Virus record (IMG/VR): IMGVR_UViG_3300040801_002783
Coordinates: 1 to 31,135 of that record
DNA from: a virus
Length of the DNA: 31,135 nucleotides
Direction: 5' to 3' (one strand)
Shown: positions 1 through 8,491 of the stretch, piece by piece
How the letters are laid out: each line of letters starts with the position of its first letter
How positions within the stretch are numbered: position 1 is the first letter of the stretch
Made by a program: the position numbers and the translations under genes
Notes under the pieces: generated by a model
What the model was told of the DNA's origin: nothing
Database searches by the model: none
Seen by the model: only the letters and a program-made list of their open reading frames with translations

Positions 1-97
1 AAAACGTAAAAATTTTAAAAACAGAGGGATCTAAAACAAAATATATTTTTTTAGGTAAGTTAGAAGATATAATCAATGCTTACAATAGTTGCATAGA
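1..97. repeat. 97 bp exact direct repeat, copy 1 (copy 2 at 30669-30765)
   Basis: Bases 1-97 are identical to 30669-30765 and the copies diverge at base 98 (t versus c). In copy 2 the repeat lies inside the coding sequence at 30563-30829, and here it is the 3' part of a related gene. The repeat begins exactly at the first base of the window. If the window is circular, the bases to the left also differ (a versus c), so base 1 would be a true repeat boundary, which is where a short-read assembly graph would be cut. Confidence 0.95.
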
Positions 98-146
98 TAA
101 TATTAAAAATAAAAGACCTGCTGCTCCTTTTAAAAAATATGCTTGA
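3..146 (+). CDS. 3' end of a small paralogous gene (5' end missing at window edge)
   Basis: The last 47 codons of a small gene, ending in TGA at 144-146. The product is nearly identical to residues 37-83 of the protein encoded at 30563-30829 (shared NVKILKTEG and LGKLEDIINAYNSC segments, ending in PFKKYA instead of PFKKYYPGCDN). I do not recognise the family. The missing 5' part may be the frame opening at 31056 if the molecule is circular. A direct join of base 31135 to base 1 would put the two parts one base out of frame, so either the junction has a missing or extra base or that copy is broken. The stop overlaps the next gene's start by 8 nt. Confidence 0.7.
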   Translation, partial: NVKILKTEGSKTKYIFLGKLEDIINAYNSCIDNIKNKRPAAPFKKYA

Positions 147-330
147 AGACACTTCTGGAGTTTTTTTTGAGCAAGGCTCTTATATCATAACAATTAAAAA
201 ATACAGTGTGTGTACTGTTAAGCTTTATCATGTAGTTGATAATGATTTAATTTTAGATTACAGCTCTACTTGTCACTCTTTTGAAGAAGCTTTGACTCTT
301 AAAGACCAGCTGTTTGATAATTACAGATAA
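139..330 (+). CDS. Small hypothetical protein, 63 aa
   Basis: Unrecognised 63-residue protein. Its ATG overlaps the stop of the preceding partial gene by 8 nt (ATGCTTGA), a translational-coupling arrangement, so the two probably form one plus-strand unit. The sequence has alternating hydrophobic beta-type segments (YIITIKK, VCTVKLYHVV, DLILDYSS) followed by a charged helix (FEEALTLKDQLFDNY), suggesting a small alpha/beta fold without membrane segments. There is no SD before the start. It is followed by a hairpin at 348-371. The coupled position makes it plausible as a real gene, but there is no functional clue. Confidence 0.55.
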   Translation: MLEDTSGVFFEQGSYIITIKKYSVCTVKLYHVVDNDLILDYSSTCHSFEEALTLKDQLFDNYR

Positions 331-347
331 TTTTTAAAGACACTAAA

Positions 348-371
348 AATCCCTGGATAAAACCAGGGATT
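348..371. terminator. Perfect 9 bp hairpin, probable bidirectional terminator
   Basis: AATCCCTGG (348-356), loop ATAAAA, CCAGGGATT (363-371). Read on the minus strand the stem is followed by TTTTTAG, the better terminator direction; on plus no T-run follows. It sits just after the gene ending at 330. The remaining bases 372-439 show nothing else I can identify. Confidence 0.6.
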
Positions 372-439
372 GTCGTCCTATGCCCGTAGCTTGTAAGTTG
401 TTTAATCTTACTATTTATTAATAACACAAAAGTAAAGAG

Positions 440-478
440 TTGTCAACCTTGACAAAAGTAAGCTTAGAGGTGTATTTC
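440..478 (+). promoter_or_regulatory. Plus-strand promoter with palindromic operator, leaderless start
   Basis: TTGACA (449-454), 18 bp spacer, TATTTC (473-478), then only 7 nt to the ATG at 486, so the transcript should begin at or near the start codon. The -35 box is the right half of a perfect inverted repeat, TTGTCAA-cc-TTGACAA (440-455), which is well placed for a repressor that blocks polymerase. Confidence 0.6.
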
Positions 479-485
479 ATAAAGT

Positions 486-878
486 ATGAAACTTGCAAAA
501 TTGGTTAGAAACCAATTTGACACATTCGATTGGTTTATAAATCACAAAAACACTTTAAAAGTGTTAAAAAATGCTATACATGAAGAAATAACAGTCTCGG
601 CAAGGCTAAATTCAATGTATATATATAAAACATTAGGTTTAGCTTTTTTATTGTATACCGATTGGCATGTAGCTTTAGCTGTAAATGTAGCTAATCGATT
701 GTCAATTGATTTAATATATGCAGTATATACAAGCCAGATATTAGCGGGTGTCTTACTTTTAATATTTATAAATATGATTTTAATCGAGATACCAGCTGGA
801 ATTATTCTTGGCATATGGAGACGATTGAGCGTTTACAAAAATCAAGCGATATATAAAAAAAATAAACTAAAAAAATAA
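486..878 (+). CDS. Hypothetical membrane protein, 130 aa
   Basis: First gene of a plus-strand set opposite to the phage structural genes. About 40 N-terminal residues are soluble, followed by a hydrophobic stretch (YIYKTLGLAFLLYTDW, about 56-71) and a long one (about 85-118, including ILAGVLLLIFINMILIEIP). The C-terminal tail is strongly basic (YKKNKLKK), so it is probably an inner-membrane protein with a cytoplasmic tail. The family is not recognised. Opposite orientation, its own operator-bearing promoter and membrane location resemble phage 'moron' cargo such as superinfection-exclusion proteins, but that is inference. Lysis proteins are an alternative. Confidence 0.65.
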   Translation: MKLAKLVRNQFDTFDWFINHKNTLKVLKNAIHEEITVSARLNSMYIYKTLGLAFLLYTDWHVALAVNVANRLSIDLIYAVYTSQILAGVLLLIFINMILIEIPAGIILGIWRRLSVYKNQAIYKKNKLKK

Positions 879-879
879 T

Positions 880-1098
880 ATGTTAGATATTGTAGAAGTA
901 GCTAAATATGATGATGTTAAAATAGCAGTCAACACTTTTGCAAGTTTAATCTTTTTTATCGCATTTGTATTGCAATTAATAGCTAATAATGATGGCTATG
1001 TAAGTGAACACTACAAAGTTTCAGTTGAGACTGAGTATTATGTGTTAGACACTCACTTTATGATAACAGAAATTTATCACAAGCAAAAAAGAAAATAA
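880..1098 (+). CDS. Small single-span membrane protein, 72 aa
   Basis: Starts one base after the upstream stop (TAATATG), so translation is probably coupled. One clear membrane span lies at about 20-36 (FASLIFFIAFVLQLIA), followed by a roughly 35-residue segment with many beta-type residues (YKVSVETEYYVLDT) and a basic end (HKQKRK). I do not recognise it. Position and shape suggest it works with its two membrane-protein neighbours. Confidence 0.6.
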   Translation: MLDIVEVAKYDDVKIAVNTFASLIFFIAFVLQLIANNDGYVSEHYKVSVETEYYVLDTHFMITEIYHKQKRK

Positions 1099-1099
1099 T

Positions 1100-1390
1100 A
1101 TGTCAATGATAACAGAACAATTAGTAAACACTTTTTTTGATTATAGTATTCTAGGAACTGCAGTAATTTTATTTGGTTTCTTAGCTTGGAATAGATACAA
1201 TCATCTTGAAAAACAAGTAAAAATATTAAGTCAAATTGTAGTATTGCAAAGCTCTGCTATCGCAGAGATTAAAGGCTTTGTAGTAGCCTCAGATAAATTT
1301 GAAACTAATGAAAAAGATAGCTTTTTGTCAGTTTTTGACTCTTTACACTCAAAAGTTCAGGAGTTATATAACAATGAAAAAAATAGTTGA
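1100..1390 (+). CDS. Membrane-anchored coiled-coil protein, 96 aa
   Basis: Starts after another TAATATG junction. An N-terminal membrane span (about 14-29, YSILGTAVILFGFLAW) is followed by a predicted helical, coiled-coil-like region (HLEKQVKILSQIVVLQSSAI) and an acidic C-terminus. A short anchor plus coiled coil recalls phage lysis accessory or i-spanin-like proteins, but there is no partner lipoprotein gene and the set is far from the endolysin, so the function is open. Third gene of the plus-strand membrane-protein set. Confidence 0.6.
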   Translation: MSMITEQLVNTFFDYSILGTAVILFGFLAWNRYNHLEKQVKILSQIVVLQSSAIAEIKGFVVASDKFETNEKDSFLSVFDSLHSKVQELYNNEKNS

Positions 1391-1428
1391 CATGAGTAAA
1401 AATAAGTATTTTATATATAAAATAAATT

Positions 1429-1572
1429 ATGGCTTGTAAATTTGATCACCAAATATCAAACAATATAACACTAAGTAAGTGTTGCCAAACTGGGTTTATT
1501 CTTAAATTAGGTAGTAAGCAAATAAGATTAAGATTCTTAGAACCAATTTTACAATTTTTTAATGAAAGATAA
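1429..1572 (+). CDS. Small basic protein with a Cys-Cys pair, 47 aa
   Basis: ATG at 1429, TAA at 1570-1572. Unrecognised. Features are Cys3, a Cys18-Cys19 pair (KCCQTG) and a basic hydrophobic second half (KLGSKQIRLRFLEPILQFF). It is last in the plus-strand set and directly precedes a hairpin at 1609-1629. A 21-codon frame at 1374-1439 overlaps its start and is probably not meaningful. Confidence is limited because of length. Confidence 0.45.
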   Translation: MACKFDHQISNNITLSKCCQTGFILKLGSKQIRLRFLEPILQFFNER

Positions 1573-1608
1573 GTACATAAAATTAGACTAGATACAAAAT
1601 GTAAATTC

Positions 1609-1629
1609 AATCCAGGTTACGGCTGGATT
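1609..1629. terminator. Hairpin between convergent transcripts
   Basis: AATCCAG (609-615 of this kilobase), loop GTTACGG, CTGGATT (623-629): a perfect 7 bp stem. It lies between the end of the plus-strand set (1572) and the end of the minus-strand tail operon (1663), the expected site for a shared terminator, although the flanking T-runs are weak. Confidence 0.5.
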
Positions 1630-1662
1630 TCACGGCAAGTTTCAAAATAGCCAATCACAACT

Positions 1663-4600
1663 CTAAATTACAAGACCAGTTATAACTTGCTCATGTCGAT
1701 TTTTATTATAAATAAAGTCCTGAGCAATCACAGTAAAAGTAATTTCATTGTTGTTTTCGTCATATAATCTGTAGGTGTTACCCATAACTATTGTGTATCT
1801 ATAATCGATCACAAGTTTAACCGTTTTAGTCTGACTTGATAGATTAAGAAAATCAGCAACTAGTTGAGTATTCCAAGGAGCAACTGCATTACCGCCAAGA
1901 CCAAAACTAGAAAACTCATTATTGAGTACAATATTATTATTTGATACAACATCGGGTTTAATAGCTTGAAAATTTTCAAGTTCAAAAGCGTTTTCACGGA
2001 AATAAAAATCTACCCCGTCAATAGATAAAAGATAAGCTAAATTATCTTTTTTAAAGTTAGCAACTAGGCCAACGGAGGCGTAGCCAAAAATACTGAATAA
2101 GAATCTATCTGATGAGTTACTGTTATAGTATTCCATTATAAGCTCTCCAAACTCGACACGATAGTCTGTCAGTGGTACTGATGGAGTGGCACCCAAAGCT
2201 AGATCGCCAGCTGGTATAGAAGGGGCTGTCATGCTAGTAACAAAGTAGTAATTAAAGCCAGGCACAGGATCAATTAGCTTAACACCGCTAATCCCACCAA
2301 CCCCAGCTTTGTTGTAGTCATCTTCTTTATAGCTAATTTCTTTAGTAGCCAACTTTTCGATTGCGTCCCCCAACCCCGATAGAAAAATGAAAGTTGCGTC
2401 TTCCTTTATATCCACTACGGTGTTGCCAGCTATATTTAGTGATCTAACATTTTTAACTTTTTGGTTCTGATCTATAAAACTGTAAACATATTTCGGATCA
2501 ATAAACGTTGGGTCTACATTTTTAAACTTAAGATATCTTTCCCAGTCTGTTAATCTATAGACACCCTGGTGTTTTGATAAGATACCAAAATAATTGATCA
2601 AAGCAAAATCTAGCAACTTAGAAAAGTTTACATTGTTTTTTGTCATCACTATACCTTGATAATAATGTGACCAAAATAGCTGTAAAAGTTCAAAAAACTT
2701 AAAATTATAATCCACCTTAGACACCAAATCTAGCACATAACTAGGCAAGCCGTAGTCTGGTAACTTTACCTGCCAGTCAATCGACGGTCTAGTAGACGTT
2801 GTAGTTCTAACGTTAATCCAAGCATTATTCAGGTTAGTGTAGCCAACTAGTGAAGTAGTGTGATTGCCAGTGCTGTCAATCATAGACGTGCCCACGCCTT
2901 GATCTAAAGGTTCAGAATAAACTAAATTATTTTCGTTACCATTCAGTCTAACTGCTAAATATTGACCAATTTGTGTTGCAGTTAAGGCAGTGTTAAATAT
3001 ATTGACGTGAGATATCCTTCCGTTGTACCAAGTTACAGCGTTTAAGTCGTTACGCTGACCGATAAATACAGGACTAGTATTACTAGTAGATACCCCAGCA
3101 CCAACCGTGCCAGTCCCCGCCGAAATACCGTTGATGTAGAAAGTTACATTTGTACCGTTGCGAACTACTGCAACATGACTCCACACCCCAGCAGTAAGAG
3201 CGGTGGTAGAGACTAACGTTCTCAAAGTGGTATCACGCCTGAGAAACTGTAGTCTCCCAGTTGTTTGTTCAATCCTAAACTCATAAGTATTATTTGCAGC
3301 ACCACTGCCAACAGTTTTAGCTGCAATCACGTTAAAATTAGTGAAGTTGGTTGGCCGAACCCAAGCCATAACTGTTAAATTGCCAGTCACTGATAGACTA
3401 TTGGCGTGTGGGATAGAAGCGTAGTTAGATGTCCCGTTCAGACCTAGAGTAGGTCTAGAAGATATTATTTTTGAACCAACTGCTAATTGTGGCCACGCTA
3501 TACCAATTACAGCCCCGTTCATATTAGAGGGTAACTTAACTATCATAAAACCAGCTTGCCAGGTAGCAGTCAACTCAAACCGTTGCCACGAGCTAGTAAG
3601 AGTCAGGCTTGCTGAATCACTACTAGATAAAAATGTTGGACCTGCATTATACCAGTCAATCCCGATCTTATCAAAATTAGAAGTAGTGCCACTAATTAGC
3701 TTGAGATAGACAGATAGTTTAAATTCTTGGCTAGGTACACCAGAGTTGTTAAACAAAACAGTTTGTATAGTTGCATTCGAGCTAGAGTTGTATCTAAAGC
3801 TATAAGCTGATCCAGATAAATTACCATCCGGATCTTCTATTTCTTCAACTCGTTCAACATTAGCTCCTAAAACCCATCCATCACCAAACGTATCAAGCCC
3901 CATTTTAGCATATAATTCCAGATTATCACCTGGACTGATAGTATTAAGCAATGATACTACATCATATTCTTGATTACTTCTGTGGTCTGGCAAAGTTAAA
4001 AACCCTCGTTTTTCTGATGGTAGCTCAAAAACCTGCGTTTCAAGGGAAGTCTGTAGACGGTCTAGCACTTCAAAACTCCAATCTTCAGTTGTACTATTGA
4101 CTGAGTCAACAATACCTTCATATACAACATCACTTGCCCAAGTCGTGCCACTGTCAGAACTTACATTAGTAACAATTTGAATCTCACTCCCAAGTGTAAA
4201 AAGTCTGCTATTATCAATTTCTAGCCTTAGCCAGCCATATTTAGCTGTGATATTACTTGTCGACTCAAGATAAATATTGACAGTGTGGCTAACTTCTGAC
4301 CAATTTGGAGATCCGCTACCTACAAAATCAGATTTACGTATCTTTATAGTGTTTCTACCAGTAATTAAACCGTTAATATTGTCATCTAAATAGCCTGTTT
4401 TACTTTTAGTTCCAGAACTATTTTCAAACTGAATATAACTAGCTGACAAATCTAGTCTCGTGTGGTCTTGAATCCAAAAATCAAGGCAAATGAAGTCATC
4501 ATCAGTTGACGTGTAGGTTGTACTAGTTAGCTGGTTTTCTAGGTGAAACTCAGATAGGTCATGAATGTTAGTACCAGTTACAGTACGGTCAAAAACGGCT

Positions 4601-6066
4601 GTATCAGTTACACCTGAATTTGTCACTAGAATAGATCTACAGTATTGACCGATAACATCCCCAGTCTCATCCAAATTGGAGCCAGACCAGTTTTCGGTGT
4701 CAGTACCCACCAGTAAAGTCTGTTTTAAAAGATTTAAAATGGTGATTTTAGTCTGATCTATTTCGTACCCATGCCATTCTTTAGAAAGCTTTTTACGTAC
4801 CTCAACTTTATCGACAAGAGGATAAAAGCTAGTATATGTTTTAGTTATGGTGATATTGCTTTCAGATCCAACTGATACAGTTGGATAACTGCTTGTATTT
4901 AAGTTATGTTTTAAGTTTAGGTATTTTTGAATATTTGCTCTTTGAGTAGCACTCAAATTGCCAAAAGGAAAGCGACCCCCAAAAACTAGAACCTCATAAA
5001 TCAAGCCTTGAAAAAAGTCTTGTTCAGGCTGTGCTCTAGCACCAATTACAAGTTGATTATTAAAAGCTAAAGTCTGGACAGTTGTATTGCTAGATATAGT
5101 AGCCCCATTAAGATTATTTGTGATCCTAGCTACACCGTATCCAGCGTCATTGTTGGAGTCATGAACTACATTATGTACATACTTATTGTCAGGCGAGTAA
5201 CTAGTAATACTGCCGTACGTGTCGTTATGATAATACCCTCCGCCAACAAGCGTCCCATTGATGTATTGAACTTGAATTGCATCGTAATTTCCAGGTGCAG
5301 AAATCGCTCGTAACTGTCCAACAACAACACGGGTTGCTGTTTCTGAACTGACCCAGTTAGGTTGGGTCACACTAAAAATCTCCCAGTCATTACCAGGTGT
5401 AACTTTATTATTATCATAGCTAAAATCTTTTAATGACTGCCCACCTGTAAATCTGACAGCAGGGTTTCTATCTTTGTCAAGCCAGAACGATGGCCTTGAA
5501 AGCTCATTAGGCACGATAAACTTTTTACCTGTCTTGCTGACATCATCCCATATCCTTACTGTACTATTGTATAATTTGTTATGCCTGGTTAAGTAATCAG
5601 TTCTAGTTAGTTGAGAAGCCTTGAGCCAGTTCAGACAGTGGCCATTGCCTAAAACTTCATCAATAGTATCAGAGTTGCTACGATTAACTAAAGTTTGATT
5701 GCCATACTCTAAATAAATATCTTTAGTGGTACTAGCCCCTATCGATGGAACTCTTATAAATATTTTTGTCCATATATACCCTGGAGATTCGACATAGAAG
5801 TCAAGTTCAGTTGTTAAATCAGTATCATATACTCGAAGATCATTAAAAGTGCTAGAACACTTTTTTTGAAGTATTAGCTTGAAGTGATCAATCGGGATAC
5901 AAATAAGCTCATTAGTTAAGGCACCTCCTGAGTTGGTAATCGTAACTGTCCGTCTGTATGTATTATCTGGTTTGGATGGTGTATCACGTAGCTTTACATC
6001 TACAGCCACTTGCTTAATTTGCTCATCAAAATCACTAATTACTGAAGCCATACTATATTTCGTCAA
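1663..6066 (-). CDS. Tail-tip / host-adhesion protein with DUF2341 and two LamG-like domains, 1467 aa
   Basis: Large last gene of the tail operon, in the position of tail-hub, lysin and receptor-binding genes in siphoviruses. In order: an N-terminal DUF2341-type beta domain (about 35-115, RRTVTITNSG to KDIYLEYGNQ); a first LamG/concanavalin-like region (about 140-395, ending in a YEVLVFGGRFPFG strand); a middle beta-rich region; a second LamG-like domain (about 855-1010, with LTVMAWVRPTNF and WSHVAVVRNGTNVTFYING); and a C-terminal segment (about 1110-1467) that may be the structural hub part. LamG folds bind glycans, so the protein probably combines tail-tip structure with surface recognition. 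Its ATG overlaps the upstream stop by 14 nt. No separate fibre gene is seen, so this is the best host-range determinant. Confidence 0.8.
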   Translation of the reverse strand: MTKYSMASVISDFDEQIKQVAVDVKLRDTPSKPDNTYRRTVTITNSGGALTNELICIPIDHFKLILQKKCSSTFNDLRVYDTDLTTELDFYVESPGYIWTKIFIRVPSIGASTTKDIYLEYGNQTLVNRSNSDTIDEVLGNGHCLNWLKASQLTRTDYLTRHNKLYNSTVRIWDDVSKTGKKFIVPNELSRPSFWLDKDRNPAVRFTGGQSLKDFSYDNNKVTPGNDWEIFSVTQPNWVSSETATRVVVGQLRAISAPGNYDAIQVQYINGTLVGGGYYHNDTYGSITSYSPDNKYVHNVVHDSNNDAGYGVARITNNLNGATISSNTTVQTLAFNNQLVIGARAQPEQDFFQGLIYEVLVFGGRFPFGNLSATQRANIQKYLNLKHNLNTSSYPTVSVGSESNITITKTYTSFYPLVDKVEVRKKLSKEWHGYEIDQTKITILNLLKQTLLVGTDTENWSGSNLDETGDVIGQYCRSILVTNSGVTDTAVFDRTVTGTNIHDLSEFHLENQLTSTTYTSTDDDFICLDFWIQDHTRLDLSASYIQFENSSGTKSKTGYLDDNINGLITGRNTIKIRKSDFVGSGSPNWSEVSHTVNIYLESTSNITAKYGWLRLEIDNSRLFTLGSEIQIVTNVSSDSGTTWASDVVYEGIVDSVNSTTEDWSFEVLDRLQTSLETQVFELPSEKRGFLTLPDHRSNQEYDVVSLLNTISPGDNLELYAKMGLDTFGDGWVLGANVERVEEIEDPDGNLSGSAYSFRYNSSSNATIQTVLFNNSGVPSQEFKLSVYLKLISGTTSNFDKIGIDWYNAGPTFLSSSDSASLTLTSSWQRFELTATWQAGFMIVKLPSNMNGAVIGIAWPQLAVGSKIISSRPTLGLNGTSNYASIPHANSLSVTGNLTVMAWVRPTNFTNFNVIAAKTVGSGAANNTYEFRIEQTTGRLQFLRRDTTLRTLVSTTALTAGVWSHVAVVRNGTNVTFYINGISAGTGTVGAGVSTSNTSPVFIGQRNDLNAVTWYNGRISHVNIFNTALTATQIGQYLAVRLNGNENNLVYSEPLDQGVGTSMIDSTGNHTTSLVGYTNLNNAWINVRTTTSTRPSIDWQVKLPDYGLPSYVLDLVSKVDYNFKFFELLQLFWSHYYQGIVMTKNNVNFSKLLDFALINYFGILSKHQGVYRLTDWERYLKFKNVDPTFIDPKYVYSFIDQNQKVKNVRSLNIAGNTVVDIKEDATFIFLSGLGDAIEKLATKEISYKEDDYNKAGVGGISGVKLIDPVPGFNYYFVTSMTAPSIPAGDLALGATPSVPLTDYRVEFGELIMEYYNSNSSDRFLFSIFGYASVGLVANFKKDNLAYLLSIDGVDFYFRENAFELENFQAIKPDVVSNNNIVLNNEFSSFGLGGNAVAPWNTQLVADFLNLSSQTKTVKLVIDYRYTIVMGNTYRLYDENNNEITFTVIAQDFIYNKNRHEQVITGLVI

Positions 6067-6436
6067 TTACCACTGAAAAATTATAACGTATATCTTGACC
6101 AATTCCGACAGGGTTGATGTTTGTCATCGTCAAAAAGCAAAACCCATCAATGAGTTTTACACCATTGCCATCTTCTAGAATAACATAATAAAACTCAGGT
6201 ACATCACAGTACTGTTCTATAGCATCTTTAGTAGTTTTAGTTTTGTTTTGGAATTCTAAGCCAAAGCTACGCTTGACTTGACCTATATAGTTAACCCTCA
6301 ATTCACCCGTTACAGTTCGTTTTTTTTGCACTGTTAAATTCTTATTCAAGTCAACAGTTACACTTGGCCAAGCGTCGTTATCCGGACTACTTGCCGAGCC
6401 TGAAGTGTTGCCAATTCTAAAGTTAGTATATGCCAT
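6053..6436 (-). CDS. Probable distal tail / tail-hub adaptor protein, 127 aa
   Basis: Small beta-rich protein between the tape measure and the adhesin, where siphoviruses encode the distal tail protein (Dit) or an equivalent hub. It has no recognised motif. Strand patterns such as SVTVDLNKNLTVQKKRTVTGELRV and RYNFSVVIDEI suit the N-terminal beta-sandwich of Dit-type proteins, but at 127 residues it is shorter than typical Dit. It starts 4 nt after the tape-measure stop and its end overlaps the adhesin start. The role is inferred mainly from position. Confidence 0.6.
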   Translation of the reverse strand: MAYTNFRIGNTSGSASSPDNDAWPSVTVDLNKNLTVQKKRTVTGELRVNYIGQVKRSFGLEFQNKTKTTKDAIEQYCDVPEFYYVILEDGNGVKLIDGFCFLTMTNINPVGIGQDIRYNFSVVIDEI

Positions 6437-6440
6437 AATA

Positions 6441-8489
6441 TTATGCTATTTGATAGCCTGCTTGTTCCGCTTCACGCTTGAATTGCCTAAAGAACTCTAC
6501 TGGATCAAAAACAGGGCCATTCATAACAAGCTGGATTACGGGGGGTTGGCTAGGGTTATTTTTACCACCTCTTCCGTTGATATTAGAACCAGAAAGTGGG
6601 GTTATGTCAATTTGCTCACGTCCGCCAGGATTATCACCAACCATCATCAGAGTTGGTCTATCTACCATCATGCTACCGCCTTTTGCAAACTTTGGTACGT
6701 TAGGTATACTAGCAGACCAGGATTGACCGCCTATTGCTGGTACCCAGTCAGGGGCGGTAAACTTAATACCGTTGATACCATCTATTAGTTTATTGACACC
6801 ATCAATAGCAAAGTTAACGCCTCCTTTAATAGTGTTTTTAATACCATTCCAAATGCTGCTAATAGTCGTACTTAAACCTGACCAGGCTCCTTCAATTCCA
6901 CCAGTCACGGTATCAAACCCAGCTTTGAGTGAATTCCATTGAACCATCCACGCCCCTACCACTGCGGTCTTAACAAAGTTCCAAGCCTTGCTTAAATTAC
7001 TTGTTAACCAGCTCCAGCCTGCACTAATACCAGCAGTAACTTGATCCCAGTTTTTCCACAATAATATACCAATAGCTATCAAAGCTCCCAAACCTAGAAT
7101 TACCCAGCCAATTGGTGATAAAGAAAGTGCAAGATTGAAAGCAAGTTGAGCTGCAGTTAGAGCTTTTTTGGCTGTTGTCCAAGCCCAAACTGCCGTGGTT
7201 ACTATACTGTATGAAGTAGCCATCGAGGCAATGACCACAGCTAAAGTATCAATAGCAGCTTGATTTTCTTGATAGAACACCATCAAATCTCCAAAAGCTT
7301 CTTGTGAAGCCAGGATTTTTTCCGTTATGAACTCAAAACCAGCACTAAGATAAGGCAAAGCATCGTTTGCTAGGGATAGTAGCCCTTCACCTACTGGTAC
7401 TAAAGCAACAGTAGCCTCCCTCCAAACTCCTTGGAATAAATCTTGAAAATTATCGTATCTCTTATTAATCTGATCTATAGCCTTGCCTTGATCTGCCCAA
7501 GCACCGCTGGACATGTCTAGCCCTTTGACTGCTGAAGCTCCAAGATCTTCAAACTTAGTACCTAGCAAACCAACTCCAGCTTGCATTAATTTAGCTTCAT
7601 CATCTGTATTAGCTAAAGCAGTTTGAACCTGGTCAAAAGCATCTATAGGTTGAATAGTATCGTTAGCTAGATCAGTTAATATTTGCTCAGCATCTAGACC
7701 TAACATTTCTAAGCTCTCAACTGTTAATTTAGAGCCGTCTTGAATTCTAACTACAAACTCTTTAAATAAGTCTCCAGCTTTATCTGTACCTAATATTCCA
7801 GTTCCAAGACCGCTTGCCATGATATTAAAAAACTCATCAGCACTAGCCCCACCCTCCTTGAATTGGTTAGAGTATTCAGTGATTGACTCAAGAAAGTCAC
7901 CATTAGCATTAAGACCTGCTTGCATGCCGTTGGCTATCATGTCTAGGGCATCTGTAGAACTAATACCAAAATTTTCCATCAATGCTTTAACTGCATTAAC
8001 AGACTGACTTACATCCGAATCAAAAGCATCTCTGAGAGCCAACGCCCCTTCAGTTACATACTGAAGCTCATCTTCAGCTAGATCCCCAAGTTGCTGTCTA
8101 ACTTGAACGATAGTATCTTTAGCATCTAAAACTGAATCTCCAAAATTATTGCCAAAGACATCAAGAGCAACGTTTTTTAAATGTTCTGCTTCATCAGCTG
8201 TCACTCCTAGTTCGCTCTGGAACTCACCAATAGATTTTTGAGCGTCTAAACTTGCTGAAGTCACACTAGCACTCATTGCTACCGCACCTGTGCCAACTAA
8301 AGCAAGCCCTCCCACTGCTAAACCAGTTAAAGTACTTTTAGCTAGGTCACCAACTTTCTTAAGACTAAAAAACCCTTGCTTGCTAGCTTGATCAGCTGAT
8401 TTATCTGCTATCTCAATATCATTAGACACATCAGCAAGTGCGGTTCCTTCAAGATTTTGGCTAATGATTAACTCTAACTCTTCAGACAT
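6441..8489 (-). CDS. Tail tape measure protein, 682 aa
   Basis: Sets tail length and is expelled into the host during DNA entry. Supported by position after the frameshifted chaperone, an Ala/Gly-rich hydrophobic stretch (about 47-74), long helical TP901-type segments (about 75-360), a strong hydrophobic segment (about 450-476, LSPIGWVILGLGALIAIGIL) that may insert in the membrane, repeated Trp-rich units (about 480-560, AWNFVKTAVVGAW type), and a Gly/Pro-rich C-terminus. At about 1.5 angstrom per residue, the usual rule, 682 residues predict a tail near 100 nm. It starts 2 nt after the upstream stop in the TAACTATG junction. Confidence 0.9.
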   Translation of the reverse strand: MSEELELIISQNLEGTALADVSNDIEIADKSADQASKQGFFSLKKVGDLAKSTLTGLAVGGLALVGTGAVAMSASVTSASLDAQKSIGEFQSELGVTADEAEHLKNVALDVFGNNFGDSVLDAKDTIVQVRQQLGDLAEDELQYVTEGALALRDAFDSDVSQSVNAVKALMENFGISSTDALDMIANGMQAGLNANGDFLESITEYSNQFKEGGASADEFFNIMASGLGTGILGTDKAGDLFKEFVVRIQDGSKLTVESLEMLGLDAEQILTDLANDTIQPIDAFDQVQTALANTDDEAKLMQAGVGLLGTKFEDLGASAVKGLDMSSGAWADQGKAIDQINKRYDNFQDLFQGVWREATVALVPVGEGLLSLANDALPYLSAGFEFITEKILASQEAFGDLMVFYQENQAAIDTLAVVIASMATSYSIVTTAVWAWTTAKKALTAAQLAFNLALSLSPIGWVILGLGALIAIGILLWKNWDQVTAGISAGWSWLTSNLSKAWNFVKTAVVGAWMVQWNSLKAGFDTVTGGIEGAWSGLSTTISSIWNGIKNTIKGGVNFAIDGVNKLIDGINGIKFTAPDWVPAIGGQSWSASIPNVPKFAKGGSMMVDRPTLMMVGDNPGGREQIDITPLSGSNINGRGGKNNPSQPPVIQLVMNGPVFDPVEFFRQFKREAEQAGYQIA

Positions 8490-8491
8490 AG

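Noticed and set aside
6405-6788. Plus-strand 127-codon frame, and similar plus frames over minus genes
   Set aside because: They are antisense images of tape-measure and tail coding sequence, without starts in context.
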